Of a stretch of 64,000 bases of DNA, positions 7,657 through 15,815 are shown piece after piece. The notes below the pieces were generated by a model. It had not been told where the DNA came from and did no database searches. It worked only from the letters and a program-made list of their open reading frames with translations. A program made the translations under genes and the position numbers. Source of the stretch: Lachnospiraceae bacterium UBA3804 (GTDB lineage Bacteria > Bacillota > Clostridia > Lachnospirales > Lachnospiraceae); contig DFEK01000008.1 of NCBI GenBank assembly GCA_002368665.1, positions 186,001 to 250,000 of the forward strand, read 5' to 3'. Each line of letters starts with the position of its first letter. The stretch's first letter is position 1.

Positions 7657-8084
7657 GGCTCGCACGTTCGCATCACGCATTCCTCGAGGATCGGTTAGAC
7701 TCCGGGTTGCGTTGGCACAATTCACTTAGTGGCACAACTCCCTCCGCTTAAAACTCACCTCTCGGAACACTACATGCTCACGGCTCGACGCTATCTATGT
7801 AAGATGTATGATACAAGAACTGCCTCTTTGCAGGAGCCGAGAGATTCGTATTTTTCCCTGAGGTGGCTTGCGGAGGCGTCGGTACTTAATGAGCGCGTTG
7901 TACTGTACGTGCGAATTTAGTTCCGCTACGCCGGAGGATAGAGGCGCGAGCCGTCCCCGAGGGGGAATGTACGAATCTAGGCGGCTCCCCATAGAATGTG
8001 CAAATCTAGGCGGCTCCCCACAGAATGTGCAAATCCAGGCGGCTCCCCCGAGGGTTGATGAATATGCAAATCTAGGCGGCTCCC
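7657..8084 (+). repeat. Non-coding repeat element, copy A, with four GGCGGCTCC iterons
   Basis: This ~430-bp stretch has no credible gene. It matches, in inverted orientation, the region 29699-30093. Shared blocks in order are GGCTCGCACGT-CGCATCACGC, CTACATGC-ACGGCTCGA, CCTCTTTGCAGGAGCCGAG (followed by AGATT), GTCGGTACTTA, then a 3' array of AATCTAGGCGGCTCCC iterons (7974, 8003, 8032 and 8069; spacing 29, 29 and 37 bp). The block ACGGCTCG near 7790 is complementary to CGAGCCGT near 7947, and GGAGCC near 7833 is complementary to GGCTCC in the iterons, so an RNA or cruciform fold is possible. Copies differ by substitutions and indels between the blocks. Its nature (structured RNA, mobile non-coding element or binding array) is unknown. 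Confidence 0.75.
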
Positions 8085-8133
8085 TCCGAGTCTCTTAGAA
8101 CTATAATATATGAATCTTTTCCGCTTCGCAAGT

Positions 8134-8155
8134 GAGGCACAAGATATTGTGCCTC
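8134..8155. other. Perfect 9-bp inverted repeat
   Basis: GAGGCACAA-GATA-TTGTGCCTC forms a stable hairpin about 60 bp upstream of the S10 promoter. There is no T run on either side, so it is not a classical terminator. It could be an operator or a boundary structure. The stretch between it and the promoter shows nothing else. Confidence 0.6.
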
Positions 8156-8210
8156 GTCAATATGAACAACGCAATGCTGAAAATTTTATATAATTTTACG
8201 AAAAAAACTC

Positions 8211-8239
8211 TTGCAAAGATTTCCACGTTGCGATAGAAT
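8211..8239 (+). promoter_or_regulatory. SigA promoter of the S10 operon
   Basis: TTGCAA (8211-8216), a 17-bp spacer and TAGAAT (8234-8239). The predicted +1 near 8246 gives a leader of about 270 nt before rpsJ. Confidence 0.7.
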
Positions 8240-8245
8240 ATCAAT

Positions 8246-8516
8246 TGCTGTGGCATGATAGCGTAGATCCGCAAGGTTGCTTCAGGCTCACCCTGAGGGT
8301 TTTTGCGGGGAGTGAATGTCAAGTCAAGATACTGGCGACAAGTCACTGTACAAAACATTTAGTCTACAGGAAGTAGAAACGACGTGTTGGAATAAACGAT
8401 ACGAAGTCGGATTAATTCTTAAGTTGCGTATCGATTTAGGACACACACGGGAGAGTGTACAGTCACCGCTTGTCTCACTTGAATTTTAAAAGTGCGAAAA
8501 GGAGGCGACTTTTTTT
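8246..8516 (+). ncRNA. S10 operon leader RNA (putative autoregulatory leader)
   Basis: About 270 nt of untranslated leader. It contains a CGATACG/CGTATCG stem (around 8398-8436), and the last 30 nt form a hairpin (AAAAGT and CG at 8488-8496 pairing with CG and ACTTTT at 8506-8513) whose loop holds the GGAGG of rpsJ and which is followed directly by a run of T. This could work as a terminator/attenuator or as an SD-sequestering hairpin. In E. coli and in some Gram-positives, L4 regulates the S10 leader; that L4 acts here is inference. Confidence 0.55.
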
Positions 8517-8828
8517 ATGGCAAATCAGGTTATGAGAATCACACTCAAGGCTTATGATCACACAACGGTAGATGCATCTGCAAAGAAGATCATCGACACT
8601 GCAAAGAAGAACGGAGCAAAGGTTAGCGGACCGGTTCCCCTTCCTACCAAGAAGGAAGTAGTTACCATCATCCGTGCCGTACATAAGTACAAAGACTCCA
8701 GAGAACAGTTCGAGCAGAGAACTCACAAGAGACTGATCGATATCCTTGAGCCCAACGGCAACATCATCGAAGCTATGCAGAGCATGGAGATGCCGGCCGG
8801 TGTTTACATCAACATTAAAATGATGTAA
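8517..8828 (+). CDS. rpsJ: 30S ribosomal protein S10
   Basis: 103 residues, the normal length for S10 (NusE), which lies in the 30S head and also joins the NusB antitermination complex. MRITLKAYDHTTVDASAKKI and VHKYKDSREQFEQRTHKR are diagnostic. The start is ATG at 8517, 11 bp after GGAGG, which sits in the loop of the leader hairpin. It is the first gene of a continuous plus-strand ribosomal gene run. The 117-bp gap before rplC can fold (TTCTAC/GTAGAA and GCATC/GATGC stems). Confidence 0.97.
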   Translation: MANQVMRITLKAYDHTTVDASAKKIIDTAKKNGAKVSGPVPLPTKKEVVTIIRAVHKYKDSREQFEQRTHKRLIDILEPNGNIIEAMQSMEMPAGVYINIKMM

Positions 8829-8945
8829 TGACGATGCGCGAAAGTGCATTTCATCTATAGAAACCAAAAACATTTTACCTTCTACAACTAGTATGCATCC
8901 GACCAACTTAAGATGCCGCTGTAGTAGAAACAAAGGAGGAAAAAA

Positions 8946-9629
8946 ATGAAGAAAGCGATTTTAGCGAAAAAGGTTGGAATGACCCAGATCTTCGCAGAAG
9001 ACGGAACCCTCATTCCGGTAACCGTACTTGAAGCAGGCCCCTGCGTAGTTACTCAGGTAAAGACCGTTGAGAACGACGGATACGAAGCAGTTCAGGTTGG
9101 CTTCATTGACAAGAAAGACAAAATCATCAACAAAGATGCCAAAGGCAAAGCAGAAGTAGTTCATGCACATGGCGTAACCAAGCCGATGCAGGGACATTTC
9201 GCTAAGGCAGGAACGAAATCCAAAAGATATGTTCGCGAGTTCAGATTTGAAAACAGCTCCGAATATGCTCTTGCCCAGGAAATTAAGGCAGACATCTTCG
9301 CAGAAGGCGATAAGATTGATGCAACCGCAATCACCAAAGGTAAAGGATTCCAGGGTGCGATCAAGAGACTTGGTCAGCACAGAGGACCGATGAAGCATGG
9401 TTCCAAATTCCATCGTCATCAGGGTTCCAACGGTGCATGTTCCTCACCCAGCCGTGTATTCAAGGGAAAAGGAATGCCCGGTCAGATGGGTGGCAAGCAG
9501 GCAACCGTTAGAAATCTCGAAGTGGTAAAAGTGGATGCCGAGAAGAACCTTCTCTTAGTAAAGGGAGCAGTTCCCGGATCGAAGAAAGCCTTAGTTACCA
9601 TCAAAGAAACCACTAAGGCAGAAGCATAA
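8946..9629 (+). CDS. rplC: 50S ribosomal protein L3
   Basis: 227 residues. L3 binds the 3' end domain of 23S rRNA near the peptidyl transferase centre and is an early assembly protein. The N-terminus KKAILAKKVGMTQIFAEDG and the loop GSKFHRHQGSNGACSSPSRV with GKGMPGQMGG are typical. An AAAGGAGG site lies just upstream. It ends 24 bp before rplD. Confidence 0.97.
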   Translation: MKKAILAKKVGMTQIFAEDGTLIPVTVLEAGPCVVTQVKTVENDGYEAVQVGFIDKKDKIINKDAKGKAEVVHAHGVTKPMQGHFAKAGTKSKRYVREFRFENSSEYALAQEIKADIFAEGDKIDATAITKGKGFQGAIKRLGQHRGPMKHGSKFHRHQGSNGACSSPSRVFKGKGMPGQMGGKQATVRNLEVVKVDAEKNLLLVKGAVPGSKKALVTIKETTKAEA

Positions 9630-9653
9630 TCGTAAGGAAGGAGGAACATACAG

Positions 9654-10274
9654 ATGGCACAGGTATCTGTTTATAATATGGAAGGCAAGGAAGTTGGCAA
9701 GCTTGATTTAAACGATTCCATCTTCGGCGTAGAAATCAATGAGCACCTTGTTCACTTGGCTGTAGTACAGCACCTTGCAAATATGCGTCAGGGCACTCAG
9801 AAAGCAAAAACCAGAGCAGAGGTGTCCGGTGGCGGAAGAAAACCTTGGAGACAGAAGGGAACCGGTCATGCAAGACAGGGTTCAACGAGATCTCCTCAGT
9901 GGACTCACGGCGGAGTTGTTTTTGCTCCGGTACCGAGAGATTATTCCTTCAAGCTTAACAAGAAGGAAAAGAGAATCGCTCTTAAGTCCGCACTTACCAG
10001 CAAAGTTGCAGACGGCAGCTTAAAGGTAATCGAAGAGCTTAAGTTCGACGAAATCAAAACCAAGAAGTTTGCTGAGGTAATGAACAACCTCGAAGCAAAG
10101 AACGCATTGGTTATCATCAACGAGAACGATAAGAACGTTGTTCTTTCCGCTAGAAACCTTGCTGATGCGAAGACGATCCTTACCGGAAACATGAACGTAT
10201 ACGACATCATGAAAGCCGGAACGGTAGTTCTTACGAAGGATGCGGTTTCCACTATCGAGGAGGTGTACGCATAA
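9654..10274 (+). CDS. rplD: 50S ribosomal protein L4
   Basis: 206 residues. L4 lines the peptide exit tunnel and, in several bacteria, represses its own operon through the S10 leader. The extended loop KPWRQKGTGHARQGSTRSPQ is clear, as is GGVVFAPVPRDYSFKLNKK. An AAGGAGGA site precedes the ATG by ~8 bp. The stop overlaps the rplW start by one base (TAATG), which implies translational coupling. It is the candidate regulator of the long leader at 8246-8516. Confidence 0.97.
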   Translation: MAQVSVYNMEGKEVGKLDLNDSIFGVEINEHLVHLAVVQHLANMRQGTQKAKTRAEVSGGGRKPWRQKGTGHARQGSTRSPQWTHGGVVFAPVPRDYSFKLNKKEKRIALKSALTSKVADGSLKVIEELKFDEIKTKKFAEVMNNLEAKNALVIINENDKNVVLSARNLADAKTILTGNMNVYDIMKAGTVVLTKDAVSTIEEVYA

Positions 10275-10573
10275 TGGCAGACATTCAATACTATGACGTA
10301 ATCTTAAAGCCGGTAGTTACCGAAAAGAGCATGGCCGGCATGGGCGAGAAGAAATATACCTTCCTGGTAAGCAAACAGTCTACCAAGACCCAGATTAAGG
10401 ATGCAGTTGAGAAGATGTTCCCCGGAACCATCGTAAAGAAAGTAAACACCATGAACTGCGAAGGCAAGAATAAGCGCCGCGGAAATGTTTACGGTAAAAC
10501 TGCAGAGACCAAAAAGGCAATCGTAAGCCTTGCAGAAGACAGCAAAGACATCGAGCTGTTCTCCGGAATCTAA
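10274..10573 (+). CDS. rplW: 50S ribosomal protein L23
   Basis: 99 residues. L23 sits at the exit tunnel and docks trigger factor and SRP. DVILKPVVTEKSMAGMGEKK and the basic stretch GKNKRRGNVYGKT identify it. The start overlaps the rplD stop by one base; GAGGAGG inside the end of rplD serves as its ribosome binding site. Confidence 0.97.
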   Translation: MADIQYYDVILKPVVTEKSMAGMGEKKYTFLVSKQSTKTQIKDAVEKMFPGTIVKKVNTMNCEGKNKRRGNVYGKTAETKKAIVSLAEDSKDIELFSGI

Positions 10574-10632
10574 ATCGATTCCAACTATATGCAATGAAGC
10601 ATGATGATAAATAACGAAAAGGAGATAAAACA

Positions 10633-11475
10633 ATGGGTATTAAAACATATAATCCCTACACACCGTCCCGCAGAAATATGACGGGTTCCGATTTCTCTGA
10701 AATCACCAAGAAGACTCCCGAGAAATCCTTACTTGTTTCTCTTTCCAAGAACGCAGGACGTAACAATCAGGGTAAAATCACCGTAAGACACAGAGGCGGC
10801 GGAAACAGAAAGAAATACAGAGTCGTAGACTTCAAGAGATTAAAGGACGGCATTCCCGCAGTAGTAACCGGTATCGAATACGATCCCAACAGAACCGCAA
10901 ACATCGCATTGATCACTTACGCAGACGGTGAGAAGGCATACATCCTCGCACCCGAAGGTTTAAAGGACGGCATGAAGATCATGAACGGACCGGAAGCCGA
11001 AGTAAGAATCGGTAACTGCCTCCCTCTTGATATGATTCCTGTTGGTACTCAGGTACACAACATCGAACTCCTTCCCGGAAAGGGCGGCCAGCTGGTTCGT
11101 TCCGCAGGAAACAGCGCACAGCTGATGGCGAAAGAAGGAAAGTACGCAACACTTCGTCTTCCTTCCGGCGAAATGAGAATGGTTCCCATCGGATGCAGAG
11201 CTACGGTTGGTGTTGTAGGAAACGTTGATCACAACCTTGTCAATATTGGTAAAGCAGGTCGTAAGCGCCATATGGGTATCAGACCTACTGTCCGCGGTTC
11301 CGTAATGAACCCCAACGACCATCCTCACGGTGGTGGTGAAGGTAAGGCAGGTATCGGACGTCCCGGTCCTTGCACACCTTGGGGCAAACCGGCGTTGGGC
11401 TTAAAGACCAGAAAGAAGAACAAGCAGTCTAACAAGCTCATCGTAAGAAGAAGAGACGGACGCGGTATTAAGTAG
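10633..11475 (+). CDS. rplB: 50S ribosomal protein L2
   Basis: 280 residues, full length. L2 is needed for subunit joining and peptidyl transfer. RHRGGGNRKKYRVVDFKR, the VGNVDHNLVNIGKAGRKRH block and the end motif VMNPNDHPHGGGEGKAGIGR (with the conserved His) are intact. An AAAAGGAG site precedes the ATG. It lies 59 bp after rplW and 28 bp before rpsS. Confidence 0.97.
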   Translation: MGIKTYNPYTPSRRNMTGSDFSEITKKTPEKSLLVSLSKNAGRNNQGKITVRHRGGGNRKKYRVVDFKRLKDGIPAVVTGIEYDPNRTANIALITYADGEKAYILAPEGLKDGMKIMNGPEAEVRIGNCLPLDMIPVGTQVHNIELLPGKGGQLVRSAGNSAQLMAKEGKYATLRLPSGEMRMVPIGCRATVGVVGNVDHNLVNIGKAGRKRHMGIRPTVRGSVMNPNDHPHGGGEGKAGIGRPGPCTPWGKPALGLKTRKKNKQSNKLIVRRRDGRGIK

Positions 11476-11503
11476 TTTAGACTGATAAGGAGGAAACACA
11501 CAA

Positions 11504-11785
11504 ATGGCTAGATCATTGAAAAAAGGACCTTTTGCAGACGCTTCTTTACTGAAGAAAGTAGATGAAATGAATGCAGCAGGAAATAAGCAGGTTATCAAGA
11601 CTTGGTCCCGTCGCTCCACAATCTTCCCTTCATTCGTAGGACACACGATTGCGGTTCATGACGGAAGAAAGCATGTGCCTGTATATGTAACAGAAGACAT
11701 GGTTGGACACAAACTCGGCGAGTTCGTTGCTACGAGAACCTTCAGAGGTCACGGCAAGGACGAGAAGAAGTCCAAAGTGAAATAA
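11504..11785 (+). CDS. rpsS: 30S ribosomal protein S19
   Basis: 93 residues. S19 pairs with S13 in the 30S head and contacts the A-site tRNA. MARSLKKGPFADASLLKKV, TWSRRSTIFPSFVGHTIAVH and GEFVATRTFRGH are hallmark sequences. AAGGAGGA precedes the ATG; rplV follows after 25 bp. Confidence 0.97.
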   Translation: MARSLKKGPFADASLLKKVDEMNAAGNKQVIKTWSRRSTIFPSFVGHTIAVHDGRKHVPVYVTEDMVGHKLGEFVATRTFRGHGKDEKKSKVK

Positions 11786-11810
11786 GATAACTTGAAAGGA
11801 GGTTTTCCAA

Positions 11811-12212
11811 ATGGAAGTAAATGAAAAGCAGTTAAGCAGATCCAAATACAAACGTGAAAGAAATGCAAGCCAGAAGGAAACGAGACCCAGCGCTAAGTTA
11901 TCTTATGCAAGAGTTTCCGTAACAAAGGCATGCTTTGTATTGGATGCAATCAGAGGAAAAGATGTGCAGACCGCACTTGCAATCCTTGAGTATAATCCCA
12001 GATACGCATCAAGCATTATCAAAAAATTGTTGAAGTCCGCAATTGCCAACGCAGAGAACAACAACGGTATGAACGCTGACAAGCTTTACGTTGCAGCCTG
12101 CTATGCAGACAAGGGACCTACAATGAAGAGAATCAGACCGAGGGCACAGGGTAGAGCTTACAGAATCGAGAAGAGAATGAGCAACATTACCATCGTGCTT
12201 GACGAGAGATAG
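11811..12212 (+). CDS. rplV: 50S ribosomal protein L22
   Basis: 133 residues, slightly longer than usual because of a basic N-terminal extension of ~20 residues before SAKLSYARVSVTKACFVLD. L22 reaches into the exit tunnel through its beta-hairpin; the end motif KRIRPRAQGRAYRIEKRMS is intact. An AAAGGAGG site lies upstream. rpsC follows after 10 bp. Confidence 0.96.
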   Translation: MEVNEKQLSRSKYKRERNASQKETRPSAKLSYARVSVTKACFVLDAIRGKDVQTALAILEYNPRYASSIIKKLLKSAIANAENNNGMNADKLYVAACYADKGPTMKRIRPRAQGRAYRIEKRMSNITIVLDER

Positions 12213-12222
12213 GAGGAATAGA

Positions 12223-12879
12223 ATGGGACAGAAAGTTAATCCTCATGGAGTCAGAGTTGGTGTAATCAAGGATTGGAGCTCCACCTGGTATGCAGATTCC
12301 GAGTTCGCAGATAATCTGGTAGAAGATTACAACATCAGAAAATTCTTAAAGAAGAAATTATATCAGGCAGGCGTAAGCGATATCAAAATCGAAAGAGCCG
12401 GCGGTAAAGTAAAGGTTACCGTTTTTGCCGCAAAGCCCGGTCTTGCAATCGGTAAGGGCGGTGCTGATATCGACGCTACCAAGGCTCAGCTTCAGAAGAT
12501 GACCAAGAAGAGCGTTAATGTAGATATCAAAGAAATCAAGAAACCGGATAACGATGCACAGCTCGTTGCAGAGAACATCGCAGCACAGCTTGAAAATCGT
12601 GTATCCTTCCGTAGAGCAATGAAGTCCTGCATGGGTAGAACCATGAAGAGCGGCGCACTTGGAATCAAGACCAGCGTTGCAGGTCGTCTTGGCGGAGCTG
12701 ATATGGCTCGTACCGAAACCTACAGCGACGGAACCATTCCTCTTCAGACACTTCGTGCAGACATCGATTACGGTTTTGCAGAAGCAGACACCACCTATGG
12801 AAAACTTGGTGTTAAGGTATGGATCTACAAGGGAGAAATCCTTCCCACCAAGGAGAATAAGGAAGGGGGAGAAAAATAA
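12223..12879 (+). CDS. rpsC: 30S ribosomal protein S3
   Basis: 218 residues. S3 forms the mRNA entry helicase with S4 and S5. It starts MGQKVNPHGVRVGVIKDWSS and has the KH-domain motif GLAIGKGGADIDATK. The ATG at 12223 directly follows AGGAGG; an upstream in-frame start at 12199 lies inside rplV and is rejected. The stop shares one base with the rplP start (TAATG). Confidence 0.97.
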   Translation: MGQKVNPHGVRVGVIKDWSSTWYADSEFADNLVEDYNIRKFLKKKLYQAGVSDIKIERAGGKVKVTVFAAKPGLAIGKGGADIDATKAQLQKMTKKSVNVDIKEIKKPDNDAQLVAENIAAQLENRVSFRRAMKSCMGRTMKSGALGIKTSVAGRLGGADMARTETYSDGTIPLQTLRADIDYGFAEADTTYGKLGVKVWIYKGEILPTKENKEGGEK

Positions 12880-13319
12880 TGTTAATGCCGAAAAGAGTAA
12901 AGCGTCGTAAACAGTTCCGTGGCAATATGTCCGGTAAGGCGCTCAGAGGAAATACCATCAGCTATGGCGACTTCGGTCTTGTAGCAACCGAACCCTGCTG
13001 GATCAAATCCAACCAGATTGAGGCAGCCCGTGTTGCAATGACCCGTTACATCAAGCGTGGTGGTCAGGTATGGATCAAGATCTTCCCTGACAAGCCCATC
13101 ACAACCAAACCTCTTGGAACTCGTATGGGATCCGGTAAAGGTGCCGTTGAATACTGGGTAGCAGTAGTTAAACCGGGACGTGTAATGTTCGAAATCGCCG
13201 GCGTAGCCGAAGATGTTGCAAAAGAAGCATTACGTCTCGCATCCCACAAACTTCCTTGCAAGTGCAAGATTGTTTCTAAGGCAGATTTGGAAGGCGGTGT
13301 ATCAAATGAAAACGAATAA
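12879..13319 (+). CDS. rplP: 50S ribosomal protein L16
   Basis: 146 residues. L16 helps position the A-site tRNA. MLMPKRVKRRKQFRGNM and KPITTKPLGTRMGSGKG are diagnostic. Its start overlaps the rpsC stop by one base and its end overlaps rpmC by 14 bp, so this stretch is tightly coupled. Confidence 0.97.
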   Translation: MLMPKRVKRRKQFRGNMSGKALRGNTISYGDFGLVATEPCWIKSNQIEAARVAMTRYIKRGGQVWIKIFPDKPITTKPLGTRMGSGKGAVEYWVAVVKPGRVMFEIAGVAEDVAKEALRLASHKLPCKCKIVSKADLEGGVSNENE

Positions 13320-13518
13320 GTATGTAGAAGATTTAAAGGCAAAATCCCCTGCAGATTTAACTCAGGCACTGATCGATGCCAAGAAAGAACTTTTCAATTT
13401 GAGATTCCAGAATGCGACCAATCAGTTGGACAACACTTCCCGTATTAAGGAAGTAAGAAAGAATATCGCAAGAATTCAGACAGTCATCACTGAAAAGTCC
13501 AAAGAAGTTGAAGCATAA
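13306..13518 (+). CDS. rpmC: 50S ribosomal protein L29
   Basis: 70 residues. L29 lies near the exit tunnel beside L23. The sequence MKTNKYVEDLKAKSPADLT, ELFNLRFQNATNQLDN and RIKEVRKNIARIQTVI is typical. The ATG at 13306 lies within the end of rplP (14-bp overlap), with GGAAGGCGG upstream; a longer frame from 13213 lies wholly within rplP and is rejected. Confidence 0.96.
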   Translation: MKTNKYVEDLKAKSPADLTQALIDAKKELFNLRFQNATNQLDNTSRIKEVRKNIARIQTVITEKSKEVEA

Positions 13519-13549
13519 GAATTGCTCAGATTGAGAAAGGAGTAAAACT

Positions 13550-13804
13550 GTGGAAAGAAATTTAAGAAAAGTACGTACCGGTAAGGTCGTAAGCAATAAA
13601 ATGGATAAAACGATCGTTGTTGCGGTAGAAAACCATGTAAAGCATCCTCTCTACGGTAAGATTGTAAAGAGAACTTACAAGCTGAAAGCTCATGACGAGA
13701 AGAACGAATGCAACATCGGCGACACCGTAAGAGTAGTAGAAACCAGACCGTTGTCTAAGGACAAGAGATGGAGACTTACAGAAATCATTGAAAGAGCAAA
13801 ATAA
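13550..13804 (+). CDS. rpsQ: 30S ribosomal protein S17
   Basis: 84 residues with a GTG start at 13550, preceded by AAAGGAG. S17 is a primary 16S binder in 30S assembly. MERNLRKVRTGKVVSNKMDK and HPLYGKIVKRTYKLKAHDE identify it; RPLSKDKRWRL near the end is also typical. Confidence 0.97.
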   Translation: MERNLRKVRTGKVVSNKMDKTIVVAVENHVKHPLYGKIVKRTYKLKAHDEKNECNIGDTVRVVETRPLSKDKRWRLTEIIERAK

Positions 13805-13834
13805 TTTTTGTTCTAAGATTGGAAGGAGATTACC

Positions 13835-14203
13835 ATGGTTCAACAGGAAACTAGGTTGAAGGTCGCAGACAATACCGGTGCAAAAGAACTTCTCTGCATT
13901 CGTGTTGTAGGCGGATCTACAAGAAGATATGCAAATATTGGTGACGTAATCATCGCTTCTGTTAAAGATGCAACACCCGGTGGTGTTGTAAAGAAGGGTG
14001 ACGTCGTAAAGGCCGTTGTGGTTCGTACCGTAAAGGGCGCTCGTCGTAAAGACGGTTCTTACATCAAATTCGATGAGAACGCAGCAGTTATCATCAAAGA
14101 TGACAAGACCCCTAAGGGAACCCGTATTTTTGGGCCTGTAGCAAGAGAGCTTCGTGAGAAACAGTACATGAAGATTGTTTCTCTGGCTCCCGAAGTATTA
14201 TAG
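13835..14203 (+). CDS. rplN: 50S ribosomal protein L14
   Basis: 122 residues. L14 forms an intersubunit bridge and binds RsfS. ETRLKVADNTGAKELLCIRV, GSTRRYANIGDVI and the basic block RTVKGARRKDGSYIKFD are clear. GGAAGGAG precedes the ATG; rplX starts 13 bp later. Confidence 0.97.
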   Translation: MVQQETRLKVADNTGAKELLCIRVVGGSTRRYANIGDVIIASVKDATPGGVVKKGDVVKAVVVRTVKGARRKDGSYIKFDENAAVIIKDDKTPKGTRIFGPVARELREKQYMKIVSLAPEVL

Positions 14204-14216
14204 GAGGTACCGGAAC

Positions 14217-14528
14217 ATGTCTATGTTAAAGATTAAAAAAGGCGATACCGTTAAGGTGATCGCAGGTGCCGATAACGGCAAACAGGGCAAGGTGCTTGAA
14301 GTTAACCACAAAGACGGCAGAGTAAAAGTGGAAGGCGTAAACATCGTTAAAAAGCACTCCAAACCCTCAGCAGGTAACCCCAACGGCGGAATTATCGAGA
14401 AGGAAGGCTTCATTGATGCATCCAACGTAATGCTGGTATTCAAGGGTAAAGCCACCAGAGTCGGATTCCGTATGGAAGGTGACAAAAAGGTTCGCTTCGC
14501 AAAAGCAACCGGAGATAAGATTGATTAA
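14217..14528 (+). CDS. rplX: 50S ribosomal protein L24
   Basis: 103 residues with a KOW motif (KKGDTVKVIAGADNGKQGKV). L24 starts 50S assembly at the 5' domain of 23S rRNA. The ATG at 14217 lies ten bases after AGGAGG; an upstream in-frame ATG at 14175 inside rplN is rejected. GVNIVKKHSKPSAGNPNGGI is family-typical. Confidence 0.96.
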   Translation: MSMLKIKKGDTVKVIAGADNGKQGKVLEVNHKDGRVKVEGVNIVKKHSKPSAGNPNGGIIEKEGFIDASNVMLVFKGKATRVGFRMEGDKKVRFAKATGDKID

Positions 14529-14549
14529 GGGTGAAGGAGGAAAAATACG

Positions 14550-15089
14550 TTGAGTAGACTTAAAGATTTATACAAAGACGAAATCGCTGATGCTATGCAG
14601 AAGAAATTCGGTTACAAGAACGTAATGGAAATTCCTAAGCTCGATAAGATCGTAGTTAACATGGGTGTTGGCGAAGCAAAAGATAATGCGAAGGCTTTAG
14701 AGTCTGCAGTTAAGGATCTTGAGACCATTACCGGTCAGAAGGCAGTTCTTACCAAGGCTAAGAATTCCATCGCAAACTTCAAAATCAGAGAAGGAATGAA
14801 CATCGGCTGCAAGGTTACCCTTCGTGGCGACAAGATGTATGAGTTCCTTGATCGTCTCGTAAACCTGGCATTGCCCCGTGTACGTGACTTCAGAGGCGTA
14901 AATCCCAACGCATTCGACGGAAGAGGAAACTATGCTCTCGGTATCAAAGAGCAGCTCATTTTCCCGGAAATCGAGTATGATAAGGTTGACAAAGTCAGAG
15001 GTATGGATGTTATCTTCGTAACCACCGCGAAAACCGATGAGGAAGCACGTGAGTTACTGAAACTTTTCAACATGCCGTTTGCAAAGTAA
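14550..15089 (+). CDS. rplE: 50S ribosomal protein L5
   Basis: 179 residues with a TTG start at 14550 behind AAGGAGG. L5 carries 5S rRNA and contacts the P-site tRNA. SRLKDLYKDEIADAMQKKF, KIVVNMGVGEAKDN and RDFRGVNPNAFDGRGNYALG are diagnostic. Confidence 0.97.
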   Translation: MSRLKDLYKDEIADAMQKKFGYKNVMEIPKLDKIVVNMGVGEAKDNAKALESAVKDLETITGQKAVLTKAKNSIANFKIREGMNIGCKVTLRGDKMYEFLDRLVNLALPRVRDFRGVNPNAFDGRGNYALGIKEQLIFPEIEYDKVDKVRGMDVIFVTTAKTDEEARELLKLFNMPFAK

Positions 15090-15119
15090 TTGTGGTTAAA
15101 CTAAAGGAGGTAATATTTC

Positions 15120-15305
15120 ATGGCTAAAACGTCTATGAAGATGAAACAGAAACGCACGCCGAAGTTCTCCGTAAGAGAATACAATCGCTGCAAGATCTGC
15201 GGTCGTCCTCACGCTTACTTAAGAAAATACGGTATCTGCCGTATCTGCTTTAGAGAGCTTGCATACAAGGGCGAGATTCCCGGCGTTAAGAAATCCAGTT
15301 GGTAA
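15120..15305 (+). CDS. rpsN: 30S ribosomal protein S14 type Z (zinc-binding)
   Basis: 61 residues, the short zinc form of S14. The CKICG and CRICF pairs give the four zinc ligands; RPHAYLRKYGICRICFRELA is conserved. AAAGGAGG precedes the ATG. Because it is the zinc type, a zinc-independent paralogue elsewhere in the genome would be expected to be Zur-regulated, but none is seen here. Confidence 0.97.
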   Translation: MAKTSMKMKQKRTPKFSVREYNRCKICGRPHAYLRKYGICRICFRELAYKGEIPGVKKSSW

Positions 15306-15349
15306 AGTCGTAACACTGTTTTACGTAGAATTTTAAGGAGGCAAAATCA

Positions 15350-15751
15350 ATGACAATGAGCGATCCTATTGCAGATATGCTTACAAGAATCCGTAATGCA
15401 AATTCTGCAAAGCATGATACAGTAGATGTGTCCTCTTCCAAAATGAAACTTGCGATTGCCAAGATTCTTCTGGATGAAGGATATATCAAATCTTATGAAT
15501 TACTTGACAACGGCAACTTCAAGGATATTCACATCACCTTAAAGTATGGCGCTGACAAGAACGAGAAGATCATCACCGGTTTAAAGAGAATCTCCAAACC
15601 CGGACTTCGTGTATACGCAAGCAAGGATGAACTTCCCAAAGTATTAGGTGGCTTAGGTGTAGCTATCATCTCCACCAACCAGGGCGTTATCACCGACAAA
15701 GAAGCAAGAAAGCTTAACGTTGGCGGCGAAGTTCTGGCATTTGTATGGTAA
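15350..15751 (+). CDS. rpsH: 30S ribosomal protein S8
   Basis: 133 residues. S8 binds helix 21 of 16S rRNA; in E. coli it represses the spc operon. MSDPIADMLTRIRNANSA near the start and the end block ISTNQGVITDKEARKLNVGG are typical. Two starts are possible, ATG 15350 or ATG 15356; the first has GGAGG at better spacing. Confidence 0.97.
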   Translation: MTMSDPIADMLTRIRNANSAKHDTVDVSSSKMKLAIAKILLDEGYIKSYELLDNGNFKDIHITLKYGADKNEKIITGLKRISKPGLRVYASKDELPKVLGGLGVAIISTNQGVITDKEARKLNVGGEVLAFVW

Positions 15752-15815
15752 TTACCGCAAGGCGGTTTTCACTTAAGGAACATTAAACTTCACAATAAAG
15801 TTAGGAGGTACGGGC

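Noticed and set aside
7795..7992. tRNA-like fold in the GC-rich element
   Set aside because: No complete cloverleaf with a T-loop sequence and matching acceptor stem could be built.
7974..8084. Iterons as a CRISPR array
   Set aside because: The repeats are only ~16 bp, the spacers are 13-21 bp and similar to each other, and there are no cas genes.
7729..8098. Small plus-strand frames inside the repeat element
   Set aside because: They have no ribosome binding sites, their sequence follows the iterons, and the matching copy at 29.7-30.1 kb does not keep the frames open.
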